64,000 bases of DNA from Halichondria panicea. Lineage: Eukaryota; Porifera; Demospongiae; Suberitida; Halichondriidae. The stretch is from NCBI RefSeq assembly GCF_963675165.1, contig NC_087392.1:3115001-3179000 (forward strand), read 5' to 3'. Each line of letters starts with the position of its first letter. Position 1 is the first letter of the stretch. The position numbers were made by a program, and so were the translations under genes. The notes below the pieces were generated by a model. The model made no database searches, was not told the DNA's origin, and was given only the letters and a program-made list of their open reading frames with translations. Positions 21,801 to 34,300 of the stretch are shown in pieces.

Positions 21801-24641
21801 GCGGTACGTTTCCTACAGGGTTTGGCAGCCTGAATTTGATGTTCATTGAGAATAGTGCCTTTTTGTTTCATACAACGCAGTTGATTATTAGTGAGTAGTT
21901 CATTGAACTGACACTAAACAGTATAGGAACTAGAGATAAATTACGACAGAGCTGTTTTCTAGACTGCTCTCTTATCAGCAATACGTACCGGGGCACCCCA
22001 AAGAAGAGGGTGGGCTGGGCCTCACGGAGAGTGACCACAAGTGAGCCCTTCAGTGCATCGGGCTGAGCAAAGCACACTTTGCCTCCAAAGTAAACAGCCA
22101 AATAGATGTCCGAAACCTGAGCAGCAATGTGGCTCAGAGGTAGGTAGCTGACCACGACATGTTGCTCATCCGAATTCGGAAGAGTGTGTATCTTGAGTGA
22201 TTTGGCTGCCCACAAAACCTGCAAACAAAAACAATCATTACCATGTGCACTCACTTCTGTGCGAGGCTCACATTGTCATGACTTAGCATAACTCCCTTCG
22301 GATTGCCAGTTGTGCCGGACTGTGGGCATGAGAAACCATATTAATTTTAGTGAATGGACAAGACAAGGCAATATCTTCACACACATAAAGATGAATGCAT
22401 TAATAAATTCCTTACAGTGTAGACAAGAGTAGCACACTGATTGGGCTTCATGGCAGCGATTTTGTCCTCAATGACACTATTCTCAATGTCCTTCCCCAGC
22501 TCCATGAATTGCTCCCACTGAAAAAGATACACAGGTGTTGAGTTTTAATTTTTGTGTGGGCATACTCACATCATAGGTGTTCTCGTACTCCTGACTCAAT
22601 TTCCCAGTGTATTGGACAATTGCCTTCAAATTCGGCAGCTGATCTCGAAACTGAGCACACACACCAGCCCAATGGTAAACTAGTTACTGTATTGTTTGTG
22701 TAACAATGACTATCTTACCTGAAGTATTTTGTCTAACTGTTTCTGGTTCTCCACAACAAGGATATTGGCTTGACAATTCTGAGCAATATATTGACAGGCA
22801 TCAGCATTGCTGGTGGCATAGATTCCAAACGCAAGCCCACTGAAAAGTGCACAAAGGATGACAACTACACTTACATGCATTACACACAGGTGAAAACACC
22901 TAAAATAAGCACTCACCCAGCAAAGATGGCACCCAAGTTGGCTATGACATACTCCTTTGAGTTGAACCCAAGTATACCCACTCCACGGAAATCTTCAAGG
23001 CCAAGCTGAGAAAGTACATACAAAAATCATTCAAGCACCTGCGGAGCAAAATAACTCAATGCATGTTTCTTGCGCTCAAACAGTATTCAAAGTGTATGGG
23101 AGGAGACAGTGATTTTGCAGAGTGGAAAGGTCATCTTGATGGATAAAGTGTAGTAGCTAGCACGTATGACATCATATTATGTCATTGCATTTCCTGTCAA
23201 TGAGCTAGCACTACTCTAGTGAAATGCCAATAGTTCTATATTACTGCGCATGATTCTCAAGAGACTGCACAGTCTTCAATAATTAGCCAGAACTCGAGAA
23301 AGCAGCTTTATTTGGCACATCCAAGATTCAAAACCAAGAAAACATGGCTAGAAGCCTATAGAAGCTTAGTCGTACTCGCATTGAAACCATTGAGAAGTTA
23401 CAGCTGGAATAGCCAGACACACACACTGGCAGCTTTATCGTATACCTCCTGCGGCCACATGTACGTCCCAAGGCATAATTATAGTAGTGGTAACTGAGAT
23501 GTGCATTAACTTTAGGCTCAAAGTATATTCAAACATTCCATTCTAATGTGGCACAAAATTTAATGATTAATTAATGCTAACACCAGCGTATTAGTACCTA
23601 TAGGAATAACAAACGAGTGAGTCATCCCTTGTTAAATTATTTTACCAGGCATTACTCCACTTTGCATAGTTTTCATCTTTATACTTACTGAGTCTAAATT
23701 TGATATTGAATCCTAAACTCATGCAGAACCAATATATCTGAGGCTCTCTACATTAATTTTGCTAGCAGTAGGCAAAAATAGCCACGCAAGAAGACAACAC
23801 ATAGAGAAAAGCCAGACATATTCCTTCTTTATACTCACCTTGATGAATGACTTGGCAGCCGAGACAACCAACTGGTAGTACTCTTTGTAATTGATGAACT
23901 TCCACTCATCTCCCTCTTTGTATCCTAGGGCATTTCTTTCCCCGTACCTTTCAACAGAAATTTTGAAGACCTCAGGAATGGTGAGAGGATCGTCGCTTGC
24001 AATTCCCTCTTCACCCATAGCAATATCCACACCATCAGCAGGGTTGGTGGTGCGTATCTTTGTTCGAATAGTCACTGATGGCTTGGGCTTCTCCTTTACC
24101 TCTTCTTCACCAACTGTAACCTCGATAGTTGCCAAAGTGACCTCGGCTGCTGGGGGTTGAATCACTTCTTCTGTCTCTATAGCTGGATTCTTCGGCGGTT
24201 GAGGTTCAAGAGTAGGTTCTTTAGCGGGTTCTGGTTCAGGAGTGGGGTCTTTGGCTGCTTCTGGTTCAGGGGTGGGATCATTTGCTGCTTCTGGCTCAGG
24301 GGGGGTGGGATCTTTGGTTACTTCTGGCTCAGGGGGGGTGGGATCTTTGGTTATTTCTGGCTCAGGGGTGGGATCTTTGGCTGCTTCTGGCTCAGGGGGG
24401 GTGGGATCTTTGGTTACTTCTGGCTCAGGGGTGGGATCTTTGGCTGCTTCTGGCTCAGGAGTTGGGTCCTTCGTTGGTTCTGCTTCTGGACTGGGCTCCT
24501 CGAGTGGTTCTGTAGAAGCAGGTACTTCATCAACAGTTGGTTCAGCAGCTGGAGAGCATAAACACAATAAAGACACACTCTTTTGGCTTTGCAAAACTTA
24601 CTTGATTCTGGAAAAACATTATTTTCTTGTTGATCAGCCAT
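18875..24641 (-). CDS. ACSBG2: Bubblegum-family long-chain acyl-CoA synthetase A, with proline/glutamate repeat N-terminus
   Basis: AMP-forming ligase that activates long or very-long-chain fatty acids to acyl-CoA. Exons (gene order): 24602..24641, 23839..24548, 22917..23005, 22719..22839, 22570..22650, 22416..22517, 22272..22319, 21989..22218, 20698..20820, 19881..20175, 19680..19830, 19486..19625, 19220..19411, 19060..19114, 18875..18948; 816 aa (human ACSBG1/2 724/666). Motifs: YTSGTTGNPKGVM (AMP binding), YLPLSHIAAQ, YGMSENSGPHT, GWLHTGDIG, ITGRIKELIITSGGEN and [16 protein letters not shown]. The extra length is an N-terminal run of about ten PEPE-x-x-KDPTP repeats (residues ~35-140) before the catalytic part. 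Divergently paired with a paralogue at 25361. Whether it corresponds to ACSBG1 or ACSBG2 cannot be decided here. Confidence 0.95.
21351..21650. mobile_element. Pogo/Tc1-like MITE, complete, TA target site
   Basis: 300 bp with ~24-bp terminal inverted repeats CAGTAGAACCTCGATTATCC (one mismatch further in), flanked by TA on both sides. Inner copies of CGATTATCCGG strengthen the ends. No transposase. It lies in the intron between the exons 20698..20820 and 21989..22218 of ACSBG-A. CAG-starting ends with TA duplication are typical of the Tc1/mariner-pogo group. Confidence 0.85.
24230..24500 (-). repeat. In-frame minisatellite coding PEPE-x-x-KDPTP repeats
   Basis: Tandem units of 27-33 bp (plus strand reads TCTTTGGCTGCTTCTGGCTC-like, then AGGGG(GGG)TGGGA) in the second coding exon of ACSBG-A. 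Length differences between units are multiples of three, so the frame is kept. The product is about nine or ten PEPEAAKDPT / PEPEVTKDPTP repeats, acidic and proline-rich, with no hydrophobic residues. Confidence 0.9.
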
Positions 24642-25360
24642 GATATAGATTCTCTCGCGTAGGTTCCTAGACAATCAACAGCTAGCTAGCTACCGTACTC
24701 GAGCAAACAATGGACAGTAGTAAATGTACTACTAAACCACAGCACGTGATCAGAATGTGTCATCACAAGGGGTGGGATAGAGTACCGTATATCTTCTAAT
24801 TTATCGGACACCTCTAATTACAATTTTTGTTGTTCTAATACAACGGACACTCCAGTGCTTTAATATTACATTTGTTCTAAATATCCGGACAATACTTTGA
24901 AAAGTTGAGTTACATTCACCATTCACAGACGGTAAGTAAGACAAGACTTAGAGTGCTGCAGTTAGATAGCTTTGAGTAGCTAGTTTTAGATAGCTAGTGC
25001 AACTATTCAGTCGCACACTGGTCTATTAGCTCGCACGCAGCTGCTTGCTTGGACACTTCGCATGCTGTATAAATATCTGTACCCGGACAATTTCCAAAAT
25101 AATAATTTTTTGCTGTCCGATAAGTCGATGACGTAGCGCATCACAGAGTCACATTTTTTCGACTGTTACCAATCCCTTTCCTTACTCAGAGATAGAGTAA
25201 TAGATAATAGTAATTTCCTTACTTTATCTCTGATCTGCATAACCTCTATATTAAGTGGTCCTTCGGTACGGTCAGGTCTCCAGTCTGTAGGTACGTACGC
25301 CTTTGTAGACCTCAGAGCCACCGTGTACCTCTCTTGTTGTTTCTTCTGGACTAACTGAAA
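24642..25360. promoter_or_regulatory. Head-to-head promoter region of the two acyl-CoA synthetases
   Basis: 719 bp separate the start codons of the divergent paralogues, so both promoters must lie here or overlap. It contains inverted CGGACA blocks (near 24805, 24895, 25085 and 25117) from a degenerate repeat and the CCAATCCCTTTCC end of a CCATAGAT-type element near 25169. No TATA box is assigned. Confidence 0.5.
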
Positions 25361-28300
25361 ATGGCTGAAAATGTCAGCTCTGAAGCTGTTGAAGGTGGGT
25401 ACCGGTACGGGTGGGTATGTACATGTATATCTAAATTGTAGGGATTCTGGTCCTGGAATTTACCCTGATATACTAGGACTAGGGTGCAACCTTGCTACGC
25501 ATATTCATCACTCTGATCAGATAAAAATACACTAGGGGTGCAGCCTCGCTACGCATGTTCATCATTGCACTCTGATCAATAATCTGATCAATAATGCTGG
25601 GCGGAGCTATAACGATTGTAGGTATGATCGAAATGTCACTGTAAGAACCATTGTCTAGCTTAAGAACAGAACGCTTGAAAAAGGGCCTTCTGAGCTGTAG
25701 AATGGAGCTCAAGTGTCCTCCGTATAATCACCAACACGTCCTCCAACTTTGAAGTCAAACCGTTACAGTCTGCTGCAGCCAGAGCCACTAGTTCCTAGTT
25801 CGATTGTGTCCAACGTTGTTGTCGTTGTCTTTTTTCCTCCAAAATCTCAATGTGACACGATTAGAGCCTCGCTTCGCTTGAAATAATTATAATTATAATA
25901 AGAGTCCATAATAAAAAGAGAGAGAGAGCGAAACATCTTTGAATTAAGTAATGTGACTCTTCCTGCTTGGTATTACTGACCAATCCAAGCACCTGGAGCC
26001 GCCACTTACCTCGAGGCAGCAATAATGTTTCTGCCCAAATTGTCATTATTGAGCACGCGTTTCAGACAGGAAGTCACGCTACTTTCCAAAGCACAGTATT
26101 TATGCATTCAATAGTTTCTCTGTTTCATTACAGACTCTAGATAATGATTGCCTAATGTACTTTCAGTAGTGGAATGAAGCGGGTAGTGGGATGAAGCAGC
26201 TAGAATTGTTGGTAAATCTATAGAGTAAACCACTGGTCATCGAACAAATGCTATTTTCAAACGCTTGTTCTCGAGGACAAGCGGCTCAGACTCAGAGCAC
26301 TAAGCTGATAGTACCTAGGTATAGACTAGGTAAGGCTCTATTCAAGTCTGAACTCACGGCCAACAAAAAGCTTCCTCAACTTTTGGAACAGATTTAGTTT
26401 GAACATCGCGACGATTCTTCGAACTCTCTCTCTCTCGTATCAACAGAAGGCTCTAAACTGCTAGCTACATGTACAATGCATGACCGTAATCTACAACTAG
26501 TAAACTATGTACAGCTCTGGTTTAAGGTCTGACTGCAAACCGTTAGACAATGGTGGCCTCTTGAAAAAGTGCAGTATTGCCATCAAAATCCGAACGATTA
26601 CTTTCAGAATTAAAATATGACTAGAGAAGCCTATAGAAACTCTTACTGGCACTTCATTGATCCTAGAGCAGCTGTAGCAGTCTACACAGACAAACACGCA
26701 CACAAAACACACTATCGTATACCTAGCTTACGCATGCGCACGAGGGTTAACTACTAAGTGGAGTAGCAACACTCCATGGACAAGTTTTGCTACGCACGCT
26801 TCTTAAAAGGCTTCAATGACATTCCAAATATAACTAAGCAAAACTACAAGAACAAAGCATTAAAAAAACGTTACTAGAATGCCTATGGAAACTCTTACTT
26901 GCAATTCATTAATCCTTGAGCAGCTGTAGCAATCCACACACAGACACACCGTATTCCTCGTCTGCGCATGCGCACCGAGGCATAATAACATACAGCCCCA
27001 GGCAGGCATGCACAGTTTTCAAGGTGTTTTTCAAGTTAAGCAAACAGAAAGGAACCATGTTTGACGATACTAAGACTCTGAAGTGACGGCAGAAACACGG
27101 AAGCTGCTCTCCAACAAGATGTCCATGGGCGTGGTTTAGATATATTTTATCCAAGAAGAGCTTGCAACTGCAGCAAGGGACGTCAAATGCACAACACTTG
27201 GACCAAGAAAGCTCCTGAGCAAACTATTGGTGGGTGTGCTTTCCTGGCATTGAAACACGAATATTATAGAACCCACAAACATTTCTGCTGAGGAGCCAAA
27301 TAGCGAAAATTTCCCGCTATAAAATTATGGTATAAAGAACATGTCTAAAAATTATTTGTGCGTGAGCAGTAAAGGGTCTTTTAGAAACAGTTTTCTTGTA
27401 GTCAACAGTGAGTGAAGCTACAGAAATTTTGCATATTATCATGGACTAAATCTTTATGCGGATTTTCTTGTTACACTACTAAGTGTCAAGTGTAAATGGC
27501 TCCTTCCATACTAGTTATTGTGTCTGGAATCTCCCCACCCTGCTTTAGAGACATATCTTCACTTTGAATTTTGCAACTGTAGCGTCTCCTAATGAGTTTT
27601 TTGGTTGTTAGCAAAGGTGCTGTTCAAATTCGCTGCTGCTTATCCTGGAGCCTATCTGGAACATGTCCTATATAATTATTATTCCTAAAAATTCCACCCA
27701 ATGTTCATGACATTTGCCCATTATTAAAAATTTAACCCAGTGAAATATAGTCACTTCAACACTTAAAGTTAACACACAAAACACAGCATCGACCAAATTT
27801 AGGTTGCTAGGCAACCAAAACACATTCAATATAAAACCTTACCAATAATAATTCTGGTTTAATTTTTACCACTCTCAAAAAATGTATGTGCGCTTCTTTT
27901 TGCCATCGGATTAATTTTACTGCACGGCACGCCTCATGTGCTAAGAAATCCACTAGACAGTGTGCTAAAAATTAAATTATTGTTGATAAGGTTCATATTG
28001 AATGTGTTTTGGTTGCCTAGCAACCTAAATTTAGTCGATGCTCTGTTTTGTGTGTTAACTTTAAGTGTTGAAGTGACTAAATTTCACTTGGTTAAATTTT
28101 TAATAATGGGCAAATTTCATGAACATTTGGGAATGGAATTTTTTAACTCCTTAATAATACAGTGCTGATAATAAACTAGAAACGTATCGTAAAAAGTCTT
28201 TAAAAGCACCAAATTTGTTTACCCAAATTTAGAACGGAGAATATTTTGTGAGCTTCAGATACCGCTTCATTTAGAGTGGTGACTGCATTTCATTAGGTGC

Positions 28301-31300
28301 ACAATTGGAGAATTAGGCTGTTCAATCCGGCGCTAAGATTAGAGTAGACCTTCTTAAGTTATTAACATACCTAGATAGGTTATTGAATATAAATAATTAT
28401 TTTGATTTAGTTTGCTTGCTACATTCCTGTATAAGCCTCACCCTGTGTAACCTAACTTTGCCTGTGCTGAAAAAACAAAAATGGCAGGTAGATCTACATG
28501 TACATGTCAAGTGTTGGTCTGTCTGTGTTCTGAGTCTGGCTGCTAAATTAATACCATTACTAGTAATAGCTGTGAGCCAAATTATGCTAGAAAGTTGAAG
28601 CTTGCACGTTTGTTATAGAACGTTCAACGCTCAGCAATTGTCAATGGACACTAAAAACTAAACTGTACAAGTTATTTCTTTGCTAGGTTTGCTGATCGAC
28701 ACTATAGTCGTGTGCATGACATAAAATTGGAGCGATACCGTTATTTATCCGGAAACTGAATATTTTTTAATTGTTGGCAACTTGCCGCATTTCTTTATTC
28801 TTTATTACTACATTTCTACAGCTCTCCTTTAGTTATAACGTATGCTATGTAACCACACCTTGCTGAAGTGCTCTAGTTGTTGTATAATTGCATCCCAAGG
28901 CTTCTGTTCACCATTTACCCAACTCATTATGAACACTCTTTTTAAACAGAAGCAGTGATCACCTCTGATTGTGCACACCTACCAGACAATGTACCATCAG
29001 CTCAACAGGGGCTCACCATGGGCACTGAACGACTTGCAGTCCCCAAAGAAGAAATTCCAACACGCACGTGTTTCCGAACAACTGATCCATCTGAGAGAAT
29101 TGATATTGTTTTGGAATCAGAAGGACTTACGGGAGTTGAACCGACCACTTTTGGTCAAATATTCAAAAATACTGTTGCCAAGATTCCTGACCATGCTGCA
29201 CTCAGGTACAAAGATAGTCAAGAATGGAAGGTTATCACGTACTCAGAGTACTATGGTATGGTCATTAAGGCAGCCAAGTCTTTTCTGAAGGTTAGTTTTC
29301 CTAACATGTAGTAAATTATTATGAAGGTCCTGAGTTTACAGAAATTCATAACTTAAAACTAGTCCTGGCAAAAGCGTTGGCATGCAAAAAAGTTGCACCA
29401 AATACCGCTGACTCACCAAGTGGGTTGGTGGATGGACTGGGTATATCTGTTTTTGTACAAGGATATTCAGAATATTTTGCACCAGTTTCCAAACAAAACA
29501 GCAGATTTGTTTCACTTTCACAAAGCACACTAATTACTTGCTATCTCCTTCTTAGGTGGGCCTGGCCTGGCTGTCATACGACATCTACATGTAGCTACTT
29601 CTTTTCAAACTTGTGATAAATATTTTATTATACCGTACTCTACCGAGATTACGCCCACGTCCGAAAATACGCCCACCCCCACTTTTGAGTGAAAGTTCCG
29701 GGCCTGCACAGGCTATTTTGCCTCGAGAATACGCCCACTAGAAAGTGATGCATTTGTCAGTGAGCAAGTTTGCAAGAAAAGGTTTAGCAGTTTATTGTGC
29801 ATGTAGTACGCTGGTATACACATGTGACTTAAGATTAACTTTTGTCCATTATACATAATAAATTATTGTACAGAAACTAGTTCTAGTGTGCACATGTAGA
29901 CATGTAATAGACCACTAATGTTATTTATACAAATTAATGTAAACAGTATTGTAGCTCTGAATATAGCTTAGCCTCGGTCCCAGGCTGATTTTTTTTTAAT
30001 AGAACAAAGTTGAAAAATACGGCCTGGTATTGATTGTATCTGGGCGTGGCAGGAACCGGAAACCAAAGCAGAGATTCTTCACACTTCATTTCCTGTCATA
30101 TTTCCCCGTATAAGTTTAATACCGTAATTTAGCTCCGTGTGTGCTCTTAAGTAACTGAAATCTAGCCATAGATTATCTAGCTAGCTAGCTACTGCAAGTT
30201 TAAGTTGTTCCGATTAACGTATACATCGTCTGCTTCACAATAAGGCCCCACTCTCCTTGCAGAACAGGCCCAGCTCTTGTCAAAAGGAAAAATGTCTTTG
30301 CCATGGTTTTCAACATAGTATGGCAAGTCTCTTGCTTTCACTCACTGCCCTTTGTGATGGACTACAAACTAGTAGGTAGGACCAATACTGCCGGCCCTTG
30401 TTGACAAGTTACAAGGTTAAGTTAATAATGCCCACCTCGCTTACCGGTTTACTAGAATATTTTGCTGGTGAAAAACCTTTGCAAATGAGCCAAATCAGCA
30501 GAAAGTTTACCCTTTGCGGTCTAACTATTGTGTTCTGGCAAAGATCGTGTGTATTTACTAGTAACAAAATAGAATTTTATTGTTGCGAATTACTAGTAAC
30601 AAAATAGAATTTTATTGTTACGAACTGATCAACCATCGCTAGGTTCGCATATGTTTGATGCTCGCAAAACATTCTAGTAATACGGTCTTCTTTTAACGAC
30701 CAGCGTTCTGCTCCCGGATCAGCTTTAATAACCCCCCTCAAAACTTGCCACATGCTGGATTAGCATAACTTTTTTTGTTTTTTTGCTGAGATTGTAATTT
30801 GTTCTTTATCCACATTTTGTATTACAATCAAATTGGTGGGCTATTTCTGTGATATACAAATTTGGATTGAAATAGCTATAAGGGTTTTGGGGTTTTGTTC
30901 ACTTTTCAAACTCAGCATTCAAGTGTTGAAGGCGTGGCTCATCAATGAATATAGGTTAATTAGTGACTAGTAAGCCAAATAGTCAAGCCCGCATTAGCCA
31001 GGAACACACCAAAAATCAAGTTACTATAACTAAGCCTTGCAGTTTTCCGCCCACTTACGATTAATTTTATTCATAGCTACGCCCTAAGTACCAATAAAAG
31101 GACTGCGTGATCTTAGTTAATTAATTATTAAGGTCAGTTTTTACGAGTCACTCAAATTTTTTGCCCTCAAAATATCAGTAGAGATAATAGCTGGCCTGGT
31201 CCAAGATTAGTATTTTAAATTCCATGCGAAATACTCACGTGATTAGTGGAATTCCAATCATGGCCAGATTAATGTATTCATGATTAATTTTAGTGCAGTA

Positions 31301-34300
31301 CATAGCATACTCTACCTGCTATAAAAAAATTAATGTTGCTTGTAGCTTGGGCTGGAACCATTTCATGGAGTCTCAATCATCGGCTACAACAGTCCGAAAT
31401 GGCTTATTGCCGATTTAGGATCGATGTTGGCAGGGTGAGCACCCACATTACTAATCATTCATGTAAAATTATCGTGTCGATTACAGGGGATTACCAACTG
31501 GAATCTACACCACAAACAACCCTGAGGCCTGTCAATATGTTGCTCACAATTGCAAAGCCAATATCATAGTGGTTGAGAACCAGAAGCAGTTGGACAAGAT
31601 ACTGCAGGTAAGTTAACGTATACAAGCGATTTTGACTATAGTTAACCACGAGGCTGTATGTGTGCACAGGTTCGAGATCAGCTGCCGCATTTGAAGGCAA
31701 TTGTCCAATACACTGGGAAACTGAGCCAGGAATATGAGAACACGTATGATGTGAGTATATGCCCACAATAATTATAACTCAACAGCTAATGTGTGTCCTT
31801 TAATTTTTTGTTTGTCAGTGGGAGCAGTTCATGGAGCTGGGGAAAGACATTGAGAATAGTGTCATCAACGACAAGATGGCTGCAATGAAGCCTAATCAGT
31901 GTGCCCTGCTCATCTACACAGTACGATAATAATAATTAACACACTATCCCCTGACTAATTTTCTGCAGTCTGGTACCACAGGAAAGCCTAAGGGGGTGAT
32001 GCTTAGCCATGACAATGTAAGCACTACTAATTTATCTTTATGATTAATTACCACTACTTTTATAGTCAGCATGCTCGTTTAATTACCACTACATCATAAC
32101 GTCATGCATTTACTTCATGCGTAGATAACCTGGACCAGTCAGTGCCTGGTCAATACCTACTCAACCACTGTTTTTGGAGAGGAGCACTTGCTTAGTTACT
32201 TGCCATTAAGTCATGCAGCTGCACAGGTATACAATTACACAAACCTTGAAACCTGTGAATGCATAAAAAAAATGTAAACACAGATGTCTGACATTTACAT
32301 GGCTATCACGATTGGGGCTACAGTCAATTTTGCAAAGCCAGATGCTCTGAAGGTGATATAGCAAATCTCAATCTCTATGTACATTTTGCTCATGTGACTG
32401 CTGCGGTGTAATTCATCCTTCTGTTTGTAGGGTGCTTTGGTGACATACCTTCAAGAATCTCAGCCTACAGTTTTTTTTGGAGTCCCACGTGTGTACGAGA
32501 AGATCATGGAGAGGATGCAAGAGAGAATGGCTGAGCTCAAGGGAATTAAGAAGCGGATTCGAAAATGGTCTATGAAAAAGGGTCTCAAGGGAAATCTGCG
32601 GAGGCAGAACAGGTTAGAATAATTATTAGTGTGCAATTTTAGATTACTCTGCAAATGGCTCATTGCTCTAGTGAGCCACTGCCCAGAGGATGGGGCATTG
32701 CAGATAAACTGTTTTTCAAGAAATTAAGGGAAGCGTTGGGATTCCAGAGACTCAAGCTTTTGATAGTTGGATCTGCCCCTCTCCGTCGTGAGGTGCATGA
32801 ATTCTTCATGTCAGTGGATATGCCTCTTATGGAACTCTATGGTAAGAATACTCAGCCGTGAAATGAACAATGTGATTGTTCTTTGCTCAGGAATGAGTGA
32901 GAGCAGTGGTCCTCAAAGCACCAATGTGATGAGTGAGGGCAGATGGAGAGTTGGCAGTGTTGGTGCGGTTATGAAGGACGTTAAGCTTAAGATTGACAAA
33001 CCTAACCTGACTGGAGATGGCGAGGTATTTCATTTGAATTTAATAATTATAATTTATGACTGTTATGTACTGAAGATTTGCTACTATGGTCGACATGTGT
33101 TCATGGGTTACCTAAACAACGAAGAAAAGACCAAGGAGGCCATTGATGATGAGGGCTGGTTACACTCCGGTGACATTGGCAGGATTGATGAGAGTGGCTT
33201 CCTCTATATCACTGGGAGAATCAAAGGTATACTGTACATTAAATCTTTCAAACAACTGTTTATTTTGTGTGCTCATCATAGAGTTGCTGATCACATCTGG
33301 TGGGGAGAATATCCCTCCGGTCATGATTGAGAGCGCCATTAAATCTGAGTTGCCATTTGTTAACAATGTAATGGTTGTAGGGGACCACAGGAAGTACCTC
33401 ACTTGCCTCATCACTCTTTTGGTAAGGATTGAATTTTATGCTTGAGGGGTGAGTGCATGCCCTCCTTTAGTCTTCAGTAATGAGTAGCTTGGTAATGGAG
33501 CGGGACCGTACGTGCTAGAACTAGAATAGGGTTGGTAGTGTACATGTGCACCAATGTGTTCCTCTTAGCCCTACCTCTCTTGCAGAGCGAGGTTGACATT
33601 GACTCTGGAGAGCCTCTGGACACACTGTCATCTGTCTGCATTCAGCACTTAGAAGATTTGGGCTCGAGCTGCACCACAGTGTCTGAAGTGATCACCACAA
33701 AGGACAAGATCGTTTTTGATGCTATTAATGAAGGAGTGGAGAAGGCCAATAGACAAGCTACCTCCAATGCCCAAACTGTCAAAAAGTGGCGCCTTTTAGT
33801 GCAGGACTTTTCTATACCTGGAGGAGAACTTGGTAAACAGGTTGTTATAAGTGTACATTAGGCCCTGATAAATAATAAATAATAAATTAGGCTCAGATAA
33901 TAGGTGTCTAAAGGATCCGGAGGGAAAGTGCTCTTGGAATAATTATGTCAATTAGTTAGAGACTTAATTGTGACATTGGAGGTTTAAAGAAGGAGTAGAT
34001 GTAACAATACTCTGGCTCTATCCAAATTCCACGGAGGCAATACTCGCATTTCAAAATCACATGACATAATTAAAAAATTATATACTGTGCATTTCGCTAG
34101 AGCACACGCTAAATGGGCATCAAGTGTCCATTTTTGGTCAATAAGTTTTGCATAACGACGTCTTAACGGGGGGAAAATGGCTGAAGGTGAATATTCTGGA
34201 TCAATTTATGTCAGCCAGAGGAGGCGCGAAGCACTTACTTAGGTCTCTGATTAGCGTTGTGTTAATTGCATGCCAGTCTTATGAATTAGCTGCCGCTCAA

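Noticed and set aside
24157..24643. Long open frames on the plus strand over the ACSBG-A repeat region
   Set aside because: They are antisense to the in-frame minisatellite, whose codon-length units keep all frames open. Protein homology and splice sites support the minus strand.
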